Under the pieces are notes generated by a model. That model did not search any database. It worked only from the letters and a program-made list of their open reading frames with translations, and had not been told where the DNA came from. Below, piece after piece: positions 16,063 to 25,621 of a stretch of 48,665 bases of DNA (position 1 is its first letter; the number at the start of each line of letters is the position of its first letter). Both the position numbers and the translations under genes were made by a program. This DNA comes from an uncultured Pelagibacteraceae bacterium (GTDB lineage: Bacteria > Pseudomonadota > Alphaproteobacteria > Pelagibacterales > Pelagibacteraceae), in assembly GCA_902528575.1 (NCBI GenBank), contig CABZSV010000005.1:1-48665 (forward strand), read 5' to 3'.

Positions 16063-17439
16063 ATGTCTGAAACAAAGAAACAAACATGGCTTGATTCTCT
16101 TGCAGTTTATAAAGATATTCGAATGGTAAGAATTCTTTTATTAGGTGCAATAAGTGGATTTCCATGGGTATTAATTGCAAGCAGCTTAAGTCTTTGGCTT
16201 AAAGAAGAAGGTCTTAGTAGATCAACAATTGGATGGGCAGGTTTAATTTTTGGAGTATATGCTTTCAATTATTTGTGGGCTCCAATTATAGATAGAATTC
16301 AAATTCCAATATTAACAAAAAAATTAGGTCATAGAAGAGGATGGATAGTTTTGATGCAATTAATTATTTTGTTAAGTCTTGTTGTTTGGAGTGTGATTAA
16401 TCCAACTGAAAATTTGGCTTTATTAATTACTGTAGGTTTAATTATTGCTATTGCGTCAGCAACCCAAGATATAACTGTAGATGCATTAAGAATTGAACAG
16501 ATAAGTGAAAATGAAGGAAAATCAATGGCTGCTGGTGCAGCTATGGCTGTTGTTGGTTGGTGGACAGGTTATAAATTAGGTGGAGTTGTTGCTTTATTCA
16601 CAGCAGAATTTTTTGAAAACCTAGGGGTGGCTGACTACTGGCAAGCTACTTTTTTAATTTTAGGTATTTTAATAATTTTAATGAATATTGGATTAATGTT
16701 TGTTCATGAACCTATAGAGACAAACAGACAAGCAAAACAGAGAGAAACAGACAAATTAATTGAAGGTAAACTTGGATCTAGCAATATTATTACAAACTTT
16801 ATCGCATATATTACAGGAACTATAGGCGGACCTATTATTAGTTTTTTTAGAAAAAATGGTTTTGCCATTGCAGCTGGAATTTTAGGATTTGTTTTCTTGT
16901 TTAAGATAGGTGAGGCATTTATGGGAAGAATGTCTATTGTTTTTTATAAAGAAATTGGTTTCTCCAAAGGTCAAATTGCAATTTATTCAAAAGGACTTGG
17001 CTGGATAACAACAGTTGTATTTACTTTGTTGGGTGGAGTAATGGCCATGAGAGCTGGAACAATTAAAACTATGTTCTTTGCTGGTGGGTTAATGGCTATA
17101 ACCAATCTTTTATTTGCAGTTTTAGCATGGACTGGGAAATCAGAAATTTTATTTGCAATTGCGGTTATAGCTGATGATATCACAGCAGCTTTTGCAACTG
17201 TAGCATTTGTTGCATTTATATCATTACTAGTTGATAGAACTTATACAGCCACACAATATGCATTGCTTGCTTCAATTGGTACTGCTGGTCGTACTACTTT
17301 AGCTTCATCCTCAGGAGCTCTAGTTGACTGGTTAAACGGAGATTGGGGAACATTTTTTGTTTTAACGACTATAATGGTGATACCATCATTAATTTGTTTG
17401 TGGTTAATTAAAAACAAAATTAAAATTGGTGCAAAATAA
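16063..17439 (+). CDS. AmpG-like major facilitator permease
   Basis: Twelve-helix MFS transporter of the AmpG/acetyl-CoA-transporter-like branch, 458 residues. AmpG proteins import anhydro-muropeptides released from the cell wall. Family segments visible are SGFPWVLIASSLSLWLKEEG near the N-terminus, WAPIIDRI with the acidic residue after helix 2, SATQDITVDALRIE (about 143-156) and TQYALLASIGTAGRTTLA near the C-terminus. A GGAG motif (16050-16053) nine bases before ATG 16063 fixes the start; an in-frame TTG 15 bases earlier would overlap the site and trkH. The following gene encodes an NlpC/P60 peptidase without signal peptide, supporting but not proving a muropeptide substrate. Other MFS substrates remain possible. 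Confidence 0.82.
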   Translation: MSETKKQTWLDSLAVYKDIRMVRILLLGAISGFPWVLIASSLSLWLKEEGLSRSTIGWAGLIFGVYAFNYLWAPIIDRIQIPILTKKLGHRRGWIVLMQLIILLSLVVWSVINPTENLALLITVGLIIAIASATQDITVDALRIEQISENEGKSMAAGAAMAVVGWWTGYKLGGVVALFTAEFFENLGVADYWQATFLILGILIILMNIGLMFVHEPIETNRQAKQRETDKLIEGKLGSSNIITNFIAYITGTIGGPIISFFRKNGFAIAAGILGFVFLFKIGEAFMGRMSIVFYKEIGFSKGQIAIYSKGLGWITTVVFTLLGGVMAMRAGTIKTMFFAGGLMAITNLLFAVLAWTGKSEILFAIAVIADDITAAFATVAFVAFISLLVDRTYTATQYALLASIGTAGRTTLASSSGALVDWLNGDWGTFFVLTTIMVIPSLICLWLIKNKIKIGAK

Positions 17440-18175
17440 TTTTTATTTCATAGGTACTTTTTCGAATATTTACAAAAATCCTTCGAAAAGATCTGAGGTA
17501 ACTTCACAAATTATACATGGTGAAAAGTTCAAAATATTAGCAAAAAATAAAAATTGGATAAAAATTAAAACTTTATTTGATAATTATAAGGGGTTTATAA
17601 AGAATTCAAAATATATAAAAAAATTTAGCCCTAATTACAAAGTCAGTTCACTAAAAGCAAAGATTTATAAAAAACCTGGAATTGGAACTAGCCATTGGCT
17701 TCCACTTGCATCCAAATTATCTGTATTTGAGCAAAATAAGAATTACGTAAAAATTGAAAAAAATAAATGGATTAAAAAAGCAGATATTAAAAAAATAAAC
17801 CATAAAGAAAATAATTTTACAAAAATATTTAAAAAATTTATCGATGTAAAATATGTTTGGGGTGGAAAAACATTTAAAGGTATTGATTGTTCAGCCTTGT
17901 TGCAAATATTTTATTGTTATAATAATTCGTTTTATCCAAGAGATACGAAAGATCAGATCAAATATACAAAAAAGAATTCAAAGAAAAGATTGTTTAAAAA
18001 AGGAGATATTATTTTTTGGAAAGGTCATGTTGCTATGTGTTTAAATTCTAAACAACTAATTCATGCTTATGGTCCAGAAAGAAAAGTAATTATTATGCCA
18101 ATTATAGAAACAATTAATAGAATTGAAAAAACTGCCAAGCTAAAGGTTAAAAAAGTATCTAGAATAAAATATTAA
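17426..18175 (+). CDS. Cytoplasmic NlpC/P60 peptidase with SH3-like domains
   Basis: Cysteine peptidase of the family that cuts gamma-D-Glu-diaminopimelate bonds of peptidoglycan stem peptides. Of 249 residues, about 5-65 and 72-120 look like two bacterial SH3 domains, and about 128-240 form the NlpC/P60 domain with Cys155 (GIDCSALLQ), His201 (KGHVAMC) and His213 (IHAYG) as the catalytic triad. The order SH3-SH3-NlpC/P60 resembles Bacillus YkfC. No signal peptide or membrane helix is seen, so it should be cytosolic. The start is uncertain: TTG 17426 or GTG 17429, both inside the end of the permease gene, as no suitable ATG exists. The stop shares TTAA with the convergent tyrA. Muropeptide breakdown after import is the likely role. 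Confidence 0.8.
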   Translation: MVQNNFYFIGTFSNIYKNPSKRSEVTSQIIHGEKFKILAKNKNWIKIKTLFDNYKGFIKNSKYIKKFSPNYKVSSLKAKIYKKPGIGTSHWLPLASKLSVFEQNKNYVKIEKNKWIKKADIKKINHKENNFTKIFKKFIDVKYVWGGKTFKGIDCSALLQIFYCYNNSFYPRDTKDQIKYTKKNSKKRLFKKGDIIFWKGHVAMCLNSKQLIHAYGPERKVIIMPIIETINRIEKTAKLKVKKVSRIKY

Positions 18176-19068
18176 TTTCTTCCAAAGTCAGGCTTGTCTA
18201 TATCTTGTTTTAATTTGATTATTTTTGACCTTACTTTTTTAGTCTGAATAAGTTTCTTTACTATAGACTTATTATTTTTTGAATTAATATCTTTTTTAAA
18301 TTGATTTAAATTTTTAATAAATAAATCAATCGCTTTTGAAATATTATTTTTATTGTTAAAAAAAATATCTCTCCACATGATTTCATTTGAAGCTGCAATC
18401 CTAGAAAAATCTCGTAATCCACCAGCGCTATATTTGATTAGCTCATAATTTTGTTTTTTCTCAAAATCTTGTGCAGATTTGACCAGATTATATGCAATTA
18501 AGTGTGGTAAATGACTAGTAATAGAAAAAATTTTGTCATGTTTTTCAGCACTCATAACAACTACTTTTGCTCCAATTTTTTTCCAAAACTTAGTTAGAAT
18601 ATTTATATTATTTTTTTTAATATTTTTTTCTTTAATTATTATGCACCATCTATCAGTAAACATATTTTCTTTACCATGCTCTGGTCCACTGACCTCTGAT
18701 CCAGCTATTGGGTGACTTTGAATCCAATGAATACCTTTCTTTAAAAATTTATTTATAATTTTAGAAGTTTCTATTTTTGAAGAACCAATATCTGTAATCA
18801 ATGTTTTCGATGGTATAAATTTATTAATTTTTAAAATAATATTTTTGTATTCACTCATTGGTGTACAAAAGATGATTAAATCGGAATTACTTGCACCTTC
18901 TTTTAATGATTTAACAATTGTTCCAGGTAATTTTAATCTTTTTATCTTAGCAATATTTGATTTTGATTTTTCATAAATAAATATTTTTTTTGCTATTTTT
19001 TTTTTGCTAATACGCCTTAATAAAGATGAACCTAATAATCCACAGCCAATAATTAAAATATTTTTCAT
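18172..19068 (-). CDS. tyrA: Prephenate/arogenate (cyclohexadienyl) dehydrogenase
   Basis: NAD(P)-dependent oxidative decarboxylation in tyrosine synthesis. The 298-residue protein begins with a Rossmann motif GCGLLGSS (8-15), continues with FCTPMSEY and the substrate-binding TDIGSSK and SHPIAGSEVSGPEHG (about 118-132) containing the catalytic histidine region, then an all-helical dimerisation domain. There is no chorismate mutase or ACT domain, so it is the monofunctional TyrA/TyrC type. It overlaps hisC by four bases (ATGA junction), a pairing known in Zymomonas and other Alphaproteobacteria, where the histidinol-phosphate aminotransferase also serves aromatic amino acids. Prephenate versus arogenate preference cannot be read from sequence. 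Confidence 0.92.
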   Translation of the reverse strand: MKNILIIGCGLLGSSLLRRISKKKIAKKIFIYEKSKSNIAKIKRLKLPGTIVKSLKEGASNSDLIIFCTPMSEYKNIILKINKFIPSKTLITDIGSSKIETSKIINKFLKKGIHWIQSHPIAGSEVSGPEHGKENMFTDRWCIIIKEKNIKKNNINILTKFWKKIGAKVVVMSAEKHDKIFSITSHLPHLIAYNLVKSAQDFEKKQNYELIKYSAGGLRDFSRIAASNEIMWRDIFFNNKNNISKAIDLFIKNLNQFKKDINSKNNKSIVKKLIQTKKVRSKIIKLKQDIDKPDFGRN

Positions 19069-20150
19069 TTTTTCAATACTTGCTTAATAACACTCATAAA
19101 TTTTAAGTTTTCTTTTTTAGATCCAATAGTTAACCTTAATTTATTCTTTATATGATAACCATCTTCTGTTGATCTTAAAATAATTCCCTTATTTTTAAGT
19201 TTTTCATACAGAAATTTTGCTGAATATCTGCATTTTTCAAAATTAAGTAACAAAAAATTTGCTGAAACTGAATTTGAAAAAATATTGTATCTCTCAAGAA
19301 ATTTCTTAATTTTTTTAGAATATAATAAATTATGTCTAATCGATTTAGTTATGAAAACTTTATCCTTCAGTGACTCAGTAGCAGCTAATTGAGCAATACC
19401 ATTTACATTAAATGGTGGTTTTATAATATTTAACGCATCAACTATTTTTTTTGATCCATATCCCCAACCTACTCTCAGAGAAGCTAATCCAAACATTTTT
19501 GAAAAAGTTCTAAGGATGAAAACATTGTCTTTATTTTTAAACAATTCTAACCCAGATGAATAATCTTTGTTTTTCATATATTCTGCATAGGCATCATCTA
19601 TAACTAGTAAAATTTTTTTATTTAATCTTTTTCTTAATTCTAAAACTTCTTTTTTCGTTAAGTAAGTTCCTGTAGGATTATTTGGGTTAGCTATAAATAC
19701 TATTTTAGTTTTTTTTGTTATTTTTTTTAAAATTTCATTTACTGAAACTTTGAAATTAATTTCTTTTGCGAATACAACTTTTGCACCTACAATTTTTGAG
19801 TAAATTCTGTACATTAAAAAACTGTACTCTGGTAACACAACCTCATCTTTTGGGTTTAAAAACAACTGGCAGAGCATTTGAATAACTTCATCTGAACCAG
19901 CTCCACAAATAATTTTCTCAGAATTACATTTATAAGCTTTAGATATTGCTTTTCTTAAATTTTGAGATTTTCCATCTGGATATTTATCTAAATTCAGATT
20001 TTTATTTGATATTATTTTCCTTGCTTTAGGACTCATACCTAAAGCAGACTCATTTGCAGAAAGCTTAATTACGTTCTTAAGTTTCTTAACTTTTGATTTA
20101 CCAGGCTTATAAGCCTCAATTTTAAATTTTTTGAAATTTGGAGTTATCAT
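19065..20150 (-). CDS. hisC: Histidinol-phosphate aminotransferase (may also transaminate aromatic substrates)
   Basis: PLP aminotransferase of the HisC family, acting in histidine synthesis and often also on phenylpyruvate or hydroxyphenylpyruvate. In 361 residues the fold type I motifs are LSANESALG (30-38), GAGSDEVI (83-90), ANPNNPTGT (154-162), DDAYAEY (185-191) and the PLP lysine Lys218 in RTFSKMFGLASLRVGWG. It is the first gene of a two-gene unit with tyrA, overlapping it by four bases, which favours a dual or aromatic role. It is divergent from metX across a regulatory region. No other his gene is nearby. Confidence 0.92.
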   Translation of the reverse strand: MITPNFKKFKIEAYKPGKSKVKKLKNVIKLSANESALGMSPKARKIISNKNLNLDKYPDGKSQNLRKAISKAYKCNSEKIICGAGSDEVIQMLCQLFLNPKDEVVLPEYSFLMYRIYSKIVGAKVVFAKEINFKVSVNEILKKITKKTKIVFIANPNNPTGTYLTKKEVLELRKRLNKKILLVIDDAYAEYMKNKDYSSGLELFKNKDNVFILRTFSKMFGLASLRVGWGYGSKKIVDALNIIKPPFNVNGIAQLAATESLKDKVFITKSIRHNLLYSKKIKKFLERYNIFSNSVSANFLLLNFEKCRYSAKFLYEKLKNKGIILRSTEDGYHIKNKLRLTIGSKKENLKFMSVIKQVLKK

Positions 20151-20178
20151 TTTTTTTTAATTTATGTGCTCTTTATAG

Positions 20179-20198
20179 ATAAAATTACAAAATTTTAT
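20179..20198. repeat. AT-only inverted repeat between hisC and metX
   Basis: ATAAAATT (20179-20186), loop ACAA, AATTTTAT (20191-20198): a perfect eight-base dyad about 30 bases upstream of hisC and about 25 bases upstream of the metX -35 box. It could be an operator or a chance product of A+T-rich DNA; nothing identifies a binding protein. Confidence 0.3.
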
Positions 20199-20224
20199 AG
20201 AGAATAAGAGGATTTTTTAAAAAA

Positions 20225-20253
20225 TTGACATAATAAATAAGTTCTAGTAAAAA
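20225..20253 (+). promoter_or_regulatory. Predicted promoter of metX-metW-gloB
   Basis: A perfect TTGACA -35 box (20225-20230), a 17-base spacer and a -10-like TAAAAA (20248-20253). Transcription would start close to 20260, exactly where the SAM-II aptamer begins, which supports both calls. Confidence 0.65.
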
Positions 20254-20259
20254 AATTAT

Positions 20260-20310
20260 GCGCTGATTTAACTGAATTGCGAGCGCTTAAAAAAAACCGC
20301 TAAAATAGTT
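20260..20310 (+). promoter_or_regulatory. SAM-II riboswitch (metA/SAM-alpha motif) upstream of metX
   Basis: Matches the SAM-II aptamer consensus that I recall from alphaproteobacterial metA/metX leaders. Stem P1 is GCGCT (20260-20264) paired with AGCGC (20282-20286). The loop GATTTAACTGAATTGCG is nearly identical to the known GAUUUAACCGUAUUGCA. Conserved GCTAAA (20299-20304) follows. The pseudoknot P2 is AACT (20270-20273) with AGTT (20307-20310), extended by a G-T pair (20274/20306); relative to the AACC/GGTT type this is a compensatory change. It lies between the predicted transcription start and metX, the expected target, whose product feeds methionine and SAM synthesis. Confidence 0.88.
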
Positions 20311-20316
20311 TTTTTT
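20309..20316 (+). terminator. U-tract directly after the riboswitch pseudoknot (possible SAM-dependent terminator)
   Basis: Eight consecutive T follow the 3' strand of P2 without a gap, the first two being part of the pairing. No separate G+C-rich hairpin precedes them. The arrangement would let a ligand-stabilised pseudoknot act like a terminator stem. This is a hypothesis; SAM-II is usually thought to act on translation. Confidence 0.3.
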
Positions 20317-20342
20317 CTCACAATTCGAAACAGTCAGAAACT

Positions 20343-21458
20343 ATGAATACTGAGAAAAACATAAAAACTTTAATTGTAAAGAAACCACTAATATTAGACT
20401 GTGGAAAGACCATAAAAGATTTTCCGATAGCCTATGAAACTTACGGTTCACTTAATTCAAATAAAGATAATGCAATATTAGTTTTTCATGCTCTAACAGG
20501 AGATCAATTTGTAACCGGAATAAACCCTATAACTAACAAAGAGGGTTGGTGGAGTTATGCAGTCGGTCCTGATAAAGCTATCGATACGAATAAATATTTT
20601 GTTATTTGCTCTAACGTGATTGGTGGATGTATGGGATCATACGGACCAAGTCATAAAGATCCTGATCAAAAAATTTTTGGAACAAATTTTCCCGTTATTA
20701 CAATTAATGATATGGTGAATGCTCAATATAATTTACTTGATCATTTTGGTATTGATAAACTGTTTTCTATAACTGGTGGTTCAATGGGAGGTATGCAAGT
20801 CCTACAGTTTATTAGCAACTTTCCTGATAAATCTAAAACAGTGGTACCGATAGCAACCACATCTAGTCATTCAGCTCAAAATATTGCTTTTAACGAACTA
20901 GGTAGACAAGCTATTACAGCTGATAGTAACTGGAAAGATGGTAATTATGCATCAAACGATACTAATCCTGGAAAAGGATTGGCAGTAGCTAGAATGGCAG
21001 CTCATATTACTTATTTATCTAAAAAAGGTTTACAGGAAAAATTTGGAAGAAAATTACAAGAAAGAGAAGATCTTAAATTTGGATTTGACGCTGATTTTCA
21101 AATAGAAAGTTATTTAAGATATCAGGGCTCAGTTTTCGTAGATCGATTTGATGCAAATAGTTATCTTTATATTACTAGAGCTATGGATTATTTTGATTTA
21201 GCTAAGCAGTTCAATGGTAATCTTTCAGAAGCATTTATAAATACAAACGCGAAATTTTTTATAATATCTTTTACTTCAGATTGGCTTTATCCAACCCAAG
21301 AAAACAAAGATATTGTGATTGCTTTAAACTCAATAGGAGCTGATGTTGGATTTGTAGAAATTGAGTCAGATAAAGGTCACGACTCCTTTTTACTAGACGT
21401 TCCTGATTTCTTGAGTGCACTTAAAAACTTTTTAGATAAATCTTACGAAGAAAATTAA
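20343..21458 (+). CDS. metX: Homoserine O-acetyltransferase (MetX family)
   Basis: Acylates homoserine as the committed step towards methionine, using an alpha/beta-hydrolase fold rather than the MetA fold. In 371 residues the oxyanion and early segments are VFHALTGDQF (about 48-57), NVIGGCMGSYGP, the nucleophile elbow GGSMGGMQVL with Ser147, the catalytic Asp in FTSDWLYP and His in DKGHDSFLL. Some MetX enzymes use succinyl-CoA instead of acetyl-CoA, and that choice is not decided here. It follows a SAM-II riboswitch, so repression by SAM is expected. There is no clear Shine-Dalgarno before the ATG. metW starts two bases after its stop. Confidence 0.94.
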   Translation: MNTEKNIKTLIVKKPLILDCGKTIKDFPIAYETYGSLNSNKDNAILVFHALTGDQFVTGINPITNKEGWWSYAVGPDKAIDTNKYFVICSNVIGGCMGSYGPSHKDPDQKIFGTNFPVITINDMVNAQYNLLDHFGIDKLFSITGGSMGGMQVLQFISNFPDKSKTVVPIATTSSHSAQNIAFNELGRQAITADSNWKDGNYASNDTNPGKGLAVARMAAHITYLSKKGLQEKFGRKLQEREDLKFGFDADFQIESYLRYQGSVFVDRFDANSYLYITRAMDYFDLAKQFNGNLSEAFINTNAKFFIISFTSDWLYPTQENKDIVIALNSIGADVGFVEIESDKGHDSFLLDVPDFLSALKNFLDKSYEEN

Positions 21459-21460
21459 TT

Positions 21461-22057
21461 ATGAAAAATGAATTTCAGGTAATAGCAGATTTAATTGAAA
21501 AAGATAAAAAAGTCTTAGATGTAGGTTGTGCCGATGGAACCTTGATGAAATTTTTAAAAGATAATAAAAACATAAATATAAGAGGATTAGAGATTTCAAA
21601 AGAAAAAGTACAAGAATGTATTGCTAAAGGTTTAACTGTAATTGAAGGAAATGCTGAAAAAGATTTAAAGCAATTTCCAGACAAATCATTTGATTATGTT
21701 GTTTTAAGTCAAACCCTTCAAGCTTTTCTTAATCCTGAATTAGTTTTAGATGAACTTTTAAGAGTTGGAAAAAAAGCAATAGTTACGATTCCTAATTTTG
21801 GATACTGGAAAGTAAGATTTCATTTATTATTTAAAGGTACAATGCCAATTACAAAAACATTACCAGATGAATGGTATAACACACCAAATTTACATATGTG
21901 TACAATCAAAGATTTTTTTCACTTTGTAAAATCAAAAGATATTAAAATTTTTAAATCACTCGCTTTAAATAATCTTAATTCATCAATAATAAATGAGAGT
22001 AATTTAGGAGTTAAAAATTTGTTTGCAGATCTAGGTATCTTTTTGATAGAAAAATAA
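21461..22057 (+). CDS. metW: MetW, methionine biosynthesis methyltransferase-like protein
   Basis: Class I methyltransferase-fold protein that accompanies MetX in many Proteobacteria and is reported to be needed for full MetX activity. The 198-residue sequence has the SAM-binding VLDVGCADGTLM (about 19-30), the acidic residue in LEISKEKV, and the MetW-specific VVLSQTLQAFLNPE and ITIPNFGYWKVR-like segments (here IVTIPNFGYWKVRFHLL). It lies two bases after metX and one base before gloB, so it shares the SAM-II controlled transcript. The family assignment is firm; the molecular role of MetW is less well settled. Confidence 0.93.
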   Translation: MKNEFQVIADLIEKDKKVLDVGCADGTLMKFLKDNKNINIRGLEISKEKVQECIAKGLTVIEGNAEKDLKQFPDKSFDYVVLSQTLQAFLNPELVLDELLRVGKKAIVTIPNFGYWKVRFHLLFKGTMPITKTLPDEWYNTPNLHMCTIKDFFHFVKSKDIKIFKSLALNNLNSSIINESNLGVKNLFADLGIFLIEK

Positions 22058-22058
22058 A

Positions 22059-22778
22059 ATGCGTATTGAAATTATACCCTGTCTTAAAGACAACTATAGC
22101 TATTTAATAATAGACGAAAGTAACAATTTTGCGTGTGTTGTAGATCCCAGTGAGTCTGAACCAATAATAAATTTCCTAAAAAATAAAAATATTAAATTAA
22201 AATATATTCTTAATACTCATCATCATTATGATCATATCGGAGGAAATCAAGAATTAAAAAAAAAATATGGGTCAGTTGTTGTGGGTTTTAAAGGAGACTC
22301 AAAAAGAATACCTGGAATAGACATATTGTTAGCAGACAATCAAATATGGAAAGCTGAAAACTTTGAAGCTAAAATCATGCACATACCTGGACATACTTCG
22401 GGCCATATTTGTTTTAATTTTTTTAAAGAAAAAATAGTTTTTACTGGAGATACACTTTTCTCACTTGGTTGTGGAAGAATATTTGAAGGTTCTTATGAGG
22501 AAATGTTTGAATCTTTAAACAAAATTAAATTATTACCAAAAGACACAAAGATTTATTGTGGTCATGAATACACTCTTAACAATGCAAAATTTTGCGAAAA
22601 ATTTGATTCCGAAAACAAAGATTTACAAAAAAAAATAGAAAAAATAGAAAAATTAAGAGAAAATGGAATTCCTACGATACCGTCAACTTTAAAAGAAGAA
22701 TTGGAGTGTAATATATTTTTAAGAGCAAAAGATGTTAAAACCTTTTCAAAATTAAGAGATTTTAAGGATAATTTCTAA
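22059..22778 (+). CDS. gloB: Hydroxyacylglutathione hydrolase (glyoxalase II)
   Basis: Hydrolyses S-lactoylglutathione to lactate and glutathione in methylglyoxal detoxification; a metallo-beta-lactamase-fold enzyme with two metals. The 239-residue sequence has the THHHYDHIGG metal motif (about 53-62), the HIPGHTSGHI region, FTGDTLFSLGCGR with the bridging aspartate, and CGHEYTLNNA in the C-terminal substrate domain. It starts one base after metW and therefore probably sits on the metX transcript, although it has no direct link to methionine. It could act on other glutathione thioesters. Confidence 0.93.
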   Translation: MRIEIIPCLKDNYSYLIIDESNNFACVVDPSESEPIINFLKNKNIKLKYILNTHHHYDHIGGNQELKKKYGSVVVGFKGDSKRIPGIDILLADNQIWKAENFEAKIMHIPGHTSGHICFNFFKEKIVFTGDTLFSLGCGRIFEGSYEEMFESLNKIKLLPKDTKIYCGHEYTLNNAKFCEKFDSENKDLQKKIEKIEKLRENGIPTIPSTLKEELECNIFLRAKDVKTFSKLRDFKDNF

Positions 22779-22788
22779 TTAATTCGGC

Positions 22789-22816
22789 TTGACTAAAGGC
22801 TGGCTACAACTATATT
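22789..22816 (+). promoter_or_regulatory. Predicted promoter of the rplU operon
   Basis: TTGACT (22789-22794), 16-base spacer, TATATT (22811-22816), followed 26 bases later by the rplU ATG. It is located in the 64-base gap after gloB, the only gap between 22059 and 29374 large enough to hold a promoter, so it likely drives the whole run to rppH. Confidence 0.6.
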
Positions 22817-22842
22817 GCGGTAACTTTAAATTAAATCATACT

Positions 22843-23241
22843 ATGTCATACGCAGTAATAAAAACAGGTGGAAAACAGTATAAAGTAAAGTCTGGAGAAA
22901 TTCTAAAGATTGAAAAACTACCAGACTCTAAACCTGAGACTAAAATAGAGTTTAATGAAATTTTGGCATACGGTGATGACAAATCAATTGAAATTGGAAC
23001 TCCAAATGTTGAGGGTGCAAAAGTAGAGGCTGATTTAATTAAAAATAGCAAAAATAGAACTGTTTTAATTTTTAAAAAAAGAAGAAGACAAAATTCAAGA
23101 AGAAAAAATGGGCATAGGCAACAATATTCCATGATAAGAATTAACAAAATTTTTTCAAAAGATGGTAAAGTGTTATCAGAAGCTGAAAAAATTTCTAAAA
23201 CTTCAAAAAAAGAAGAAGTTAAGGAAGCAGTAAGCAAATAG
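22843..23241 (+). CDS. rplU: 50S ribosomal protein L21
   Basis: Large-subunit protein that contacts 23S rRNA next to L20. The 132-residue product starts MSYAVIKTGGKQYKV, the standard L21 N-terminus, and carries the rRNA-binding FKKRRRQNSRRKNGHRQ segment (about 77-93). An in-frame TTG 54 bases upstream lies in the promoter -35 box, so ATG 22843 is taken. The roughly 30-residue lysine-rich C-terminal extension (ending KEEVKEAVSK) is longer than the E. coli protein (103 residues) but extensions occur in Alphaproteobacteria. It leads the rplU-rpmA-obgE cluster. Confidence 0.96.
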   Translation: MSYAVIKTGGKQYKVKSGEILKIEKLPDSKPETKIEFNEILAYGDDKSIEIGTPNVEGAKVEADLIKNSKNRTVLIFKKRRRQNSRRKNGHRQQYSMIRINKIFSKDGKVLSEAEKISKTSKKEEVKEAVSK

Positions 23242-23255
23242 TTATTAGGTAAATT

Positions 23256-23510
23256 ATGGCAACAAAAAAAGCAGGTGGATCATCACGAAACGGACGAGAT
23301 AGTGCCGGTAGAAGACTTGGTGTAAAAAAGTATGGTGGTGAAACAGTAATTCCTGGAAACATAATTGTTAGACAAAGAGGAACTAAGATTTTTCCAGGTG
23401 AAAATGTTGGTATGGGTAAAGATCATTCAATATTTTCAGTTGTTAAAGGGAAAGTTGTTTTCAAAAAATCTAAATCAGATAGAACTTTCGTTTCTGTAAA
23501 GCCCAATTAA
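23256..23510 (+). CDS. rpmA: 50S ribosomal protein L27
   Basis: Large-subunit protein whose N-terminal tail reaches the peptidyl-transferase centre. The 84-residue sequence begins [16 protein letters not shown], with the conserved [10 protein letters not shown] motif and no extra cleavable leader of the Firmicutes type, and continues with [10 protein letters not shown] and [12 protein letters not shown]. It lies 14 bases after rplU and 31 before obgE, the order found throughout bacteria. Confidence 0.97.
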   Translation: MATKKAGGSSRNGRDSAGRRLGVKKYGGETVIPGNIIVRQRGTKIFPGENVGMGKDHSIFSVVKGKVVFKKSKSDRTFVSVKPN

Positions 23511-23513
23511 TAG

Positions 23514-25621
<2,108 letters not shown>

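Noticed and set aside
20151..20342. tRNA, SAM-V or other RNA gene in the longest intergenic gap
   Set aside because: No cloverleaf is seen, and the sequence fits SAM-II rather than SAM-V in loop and pseudoknot.
22789..22842. Upstream TTG start for L21
   Set aside because: The TTG is part of the promoter -35 box and the extra residues are not found in L21 proteins.
22836..23237. 133-codon minus-strand frame opposite rplU
   Set aside because: Fully covered by the L21 gene, which has clear family motifs; the antisense peptide is hydrophobic and low complexity.
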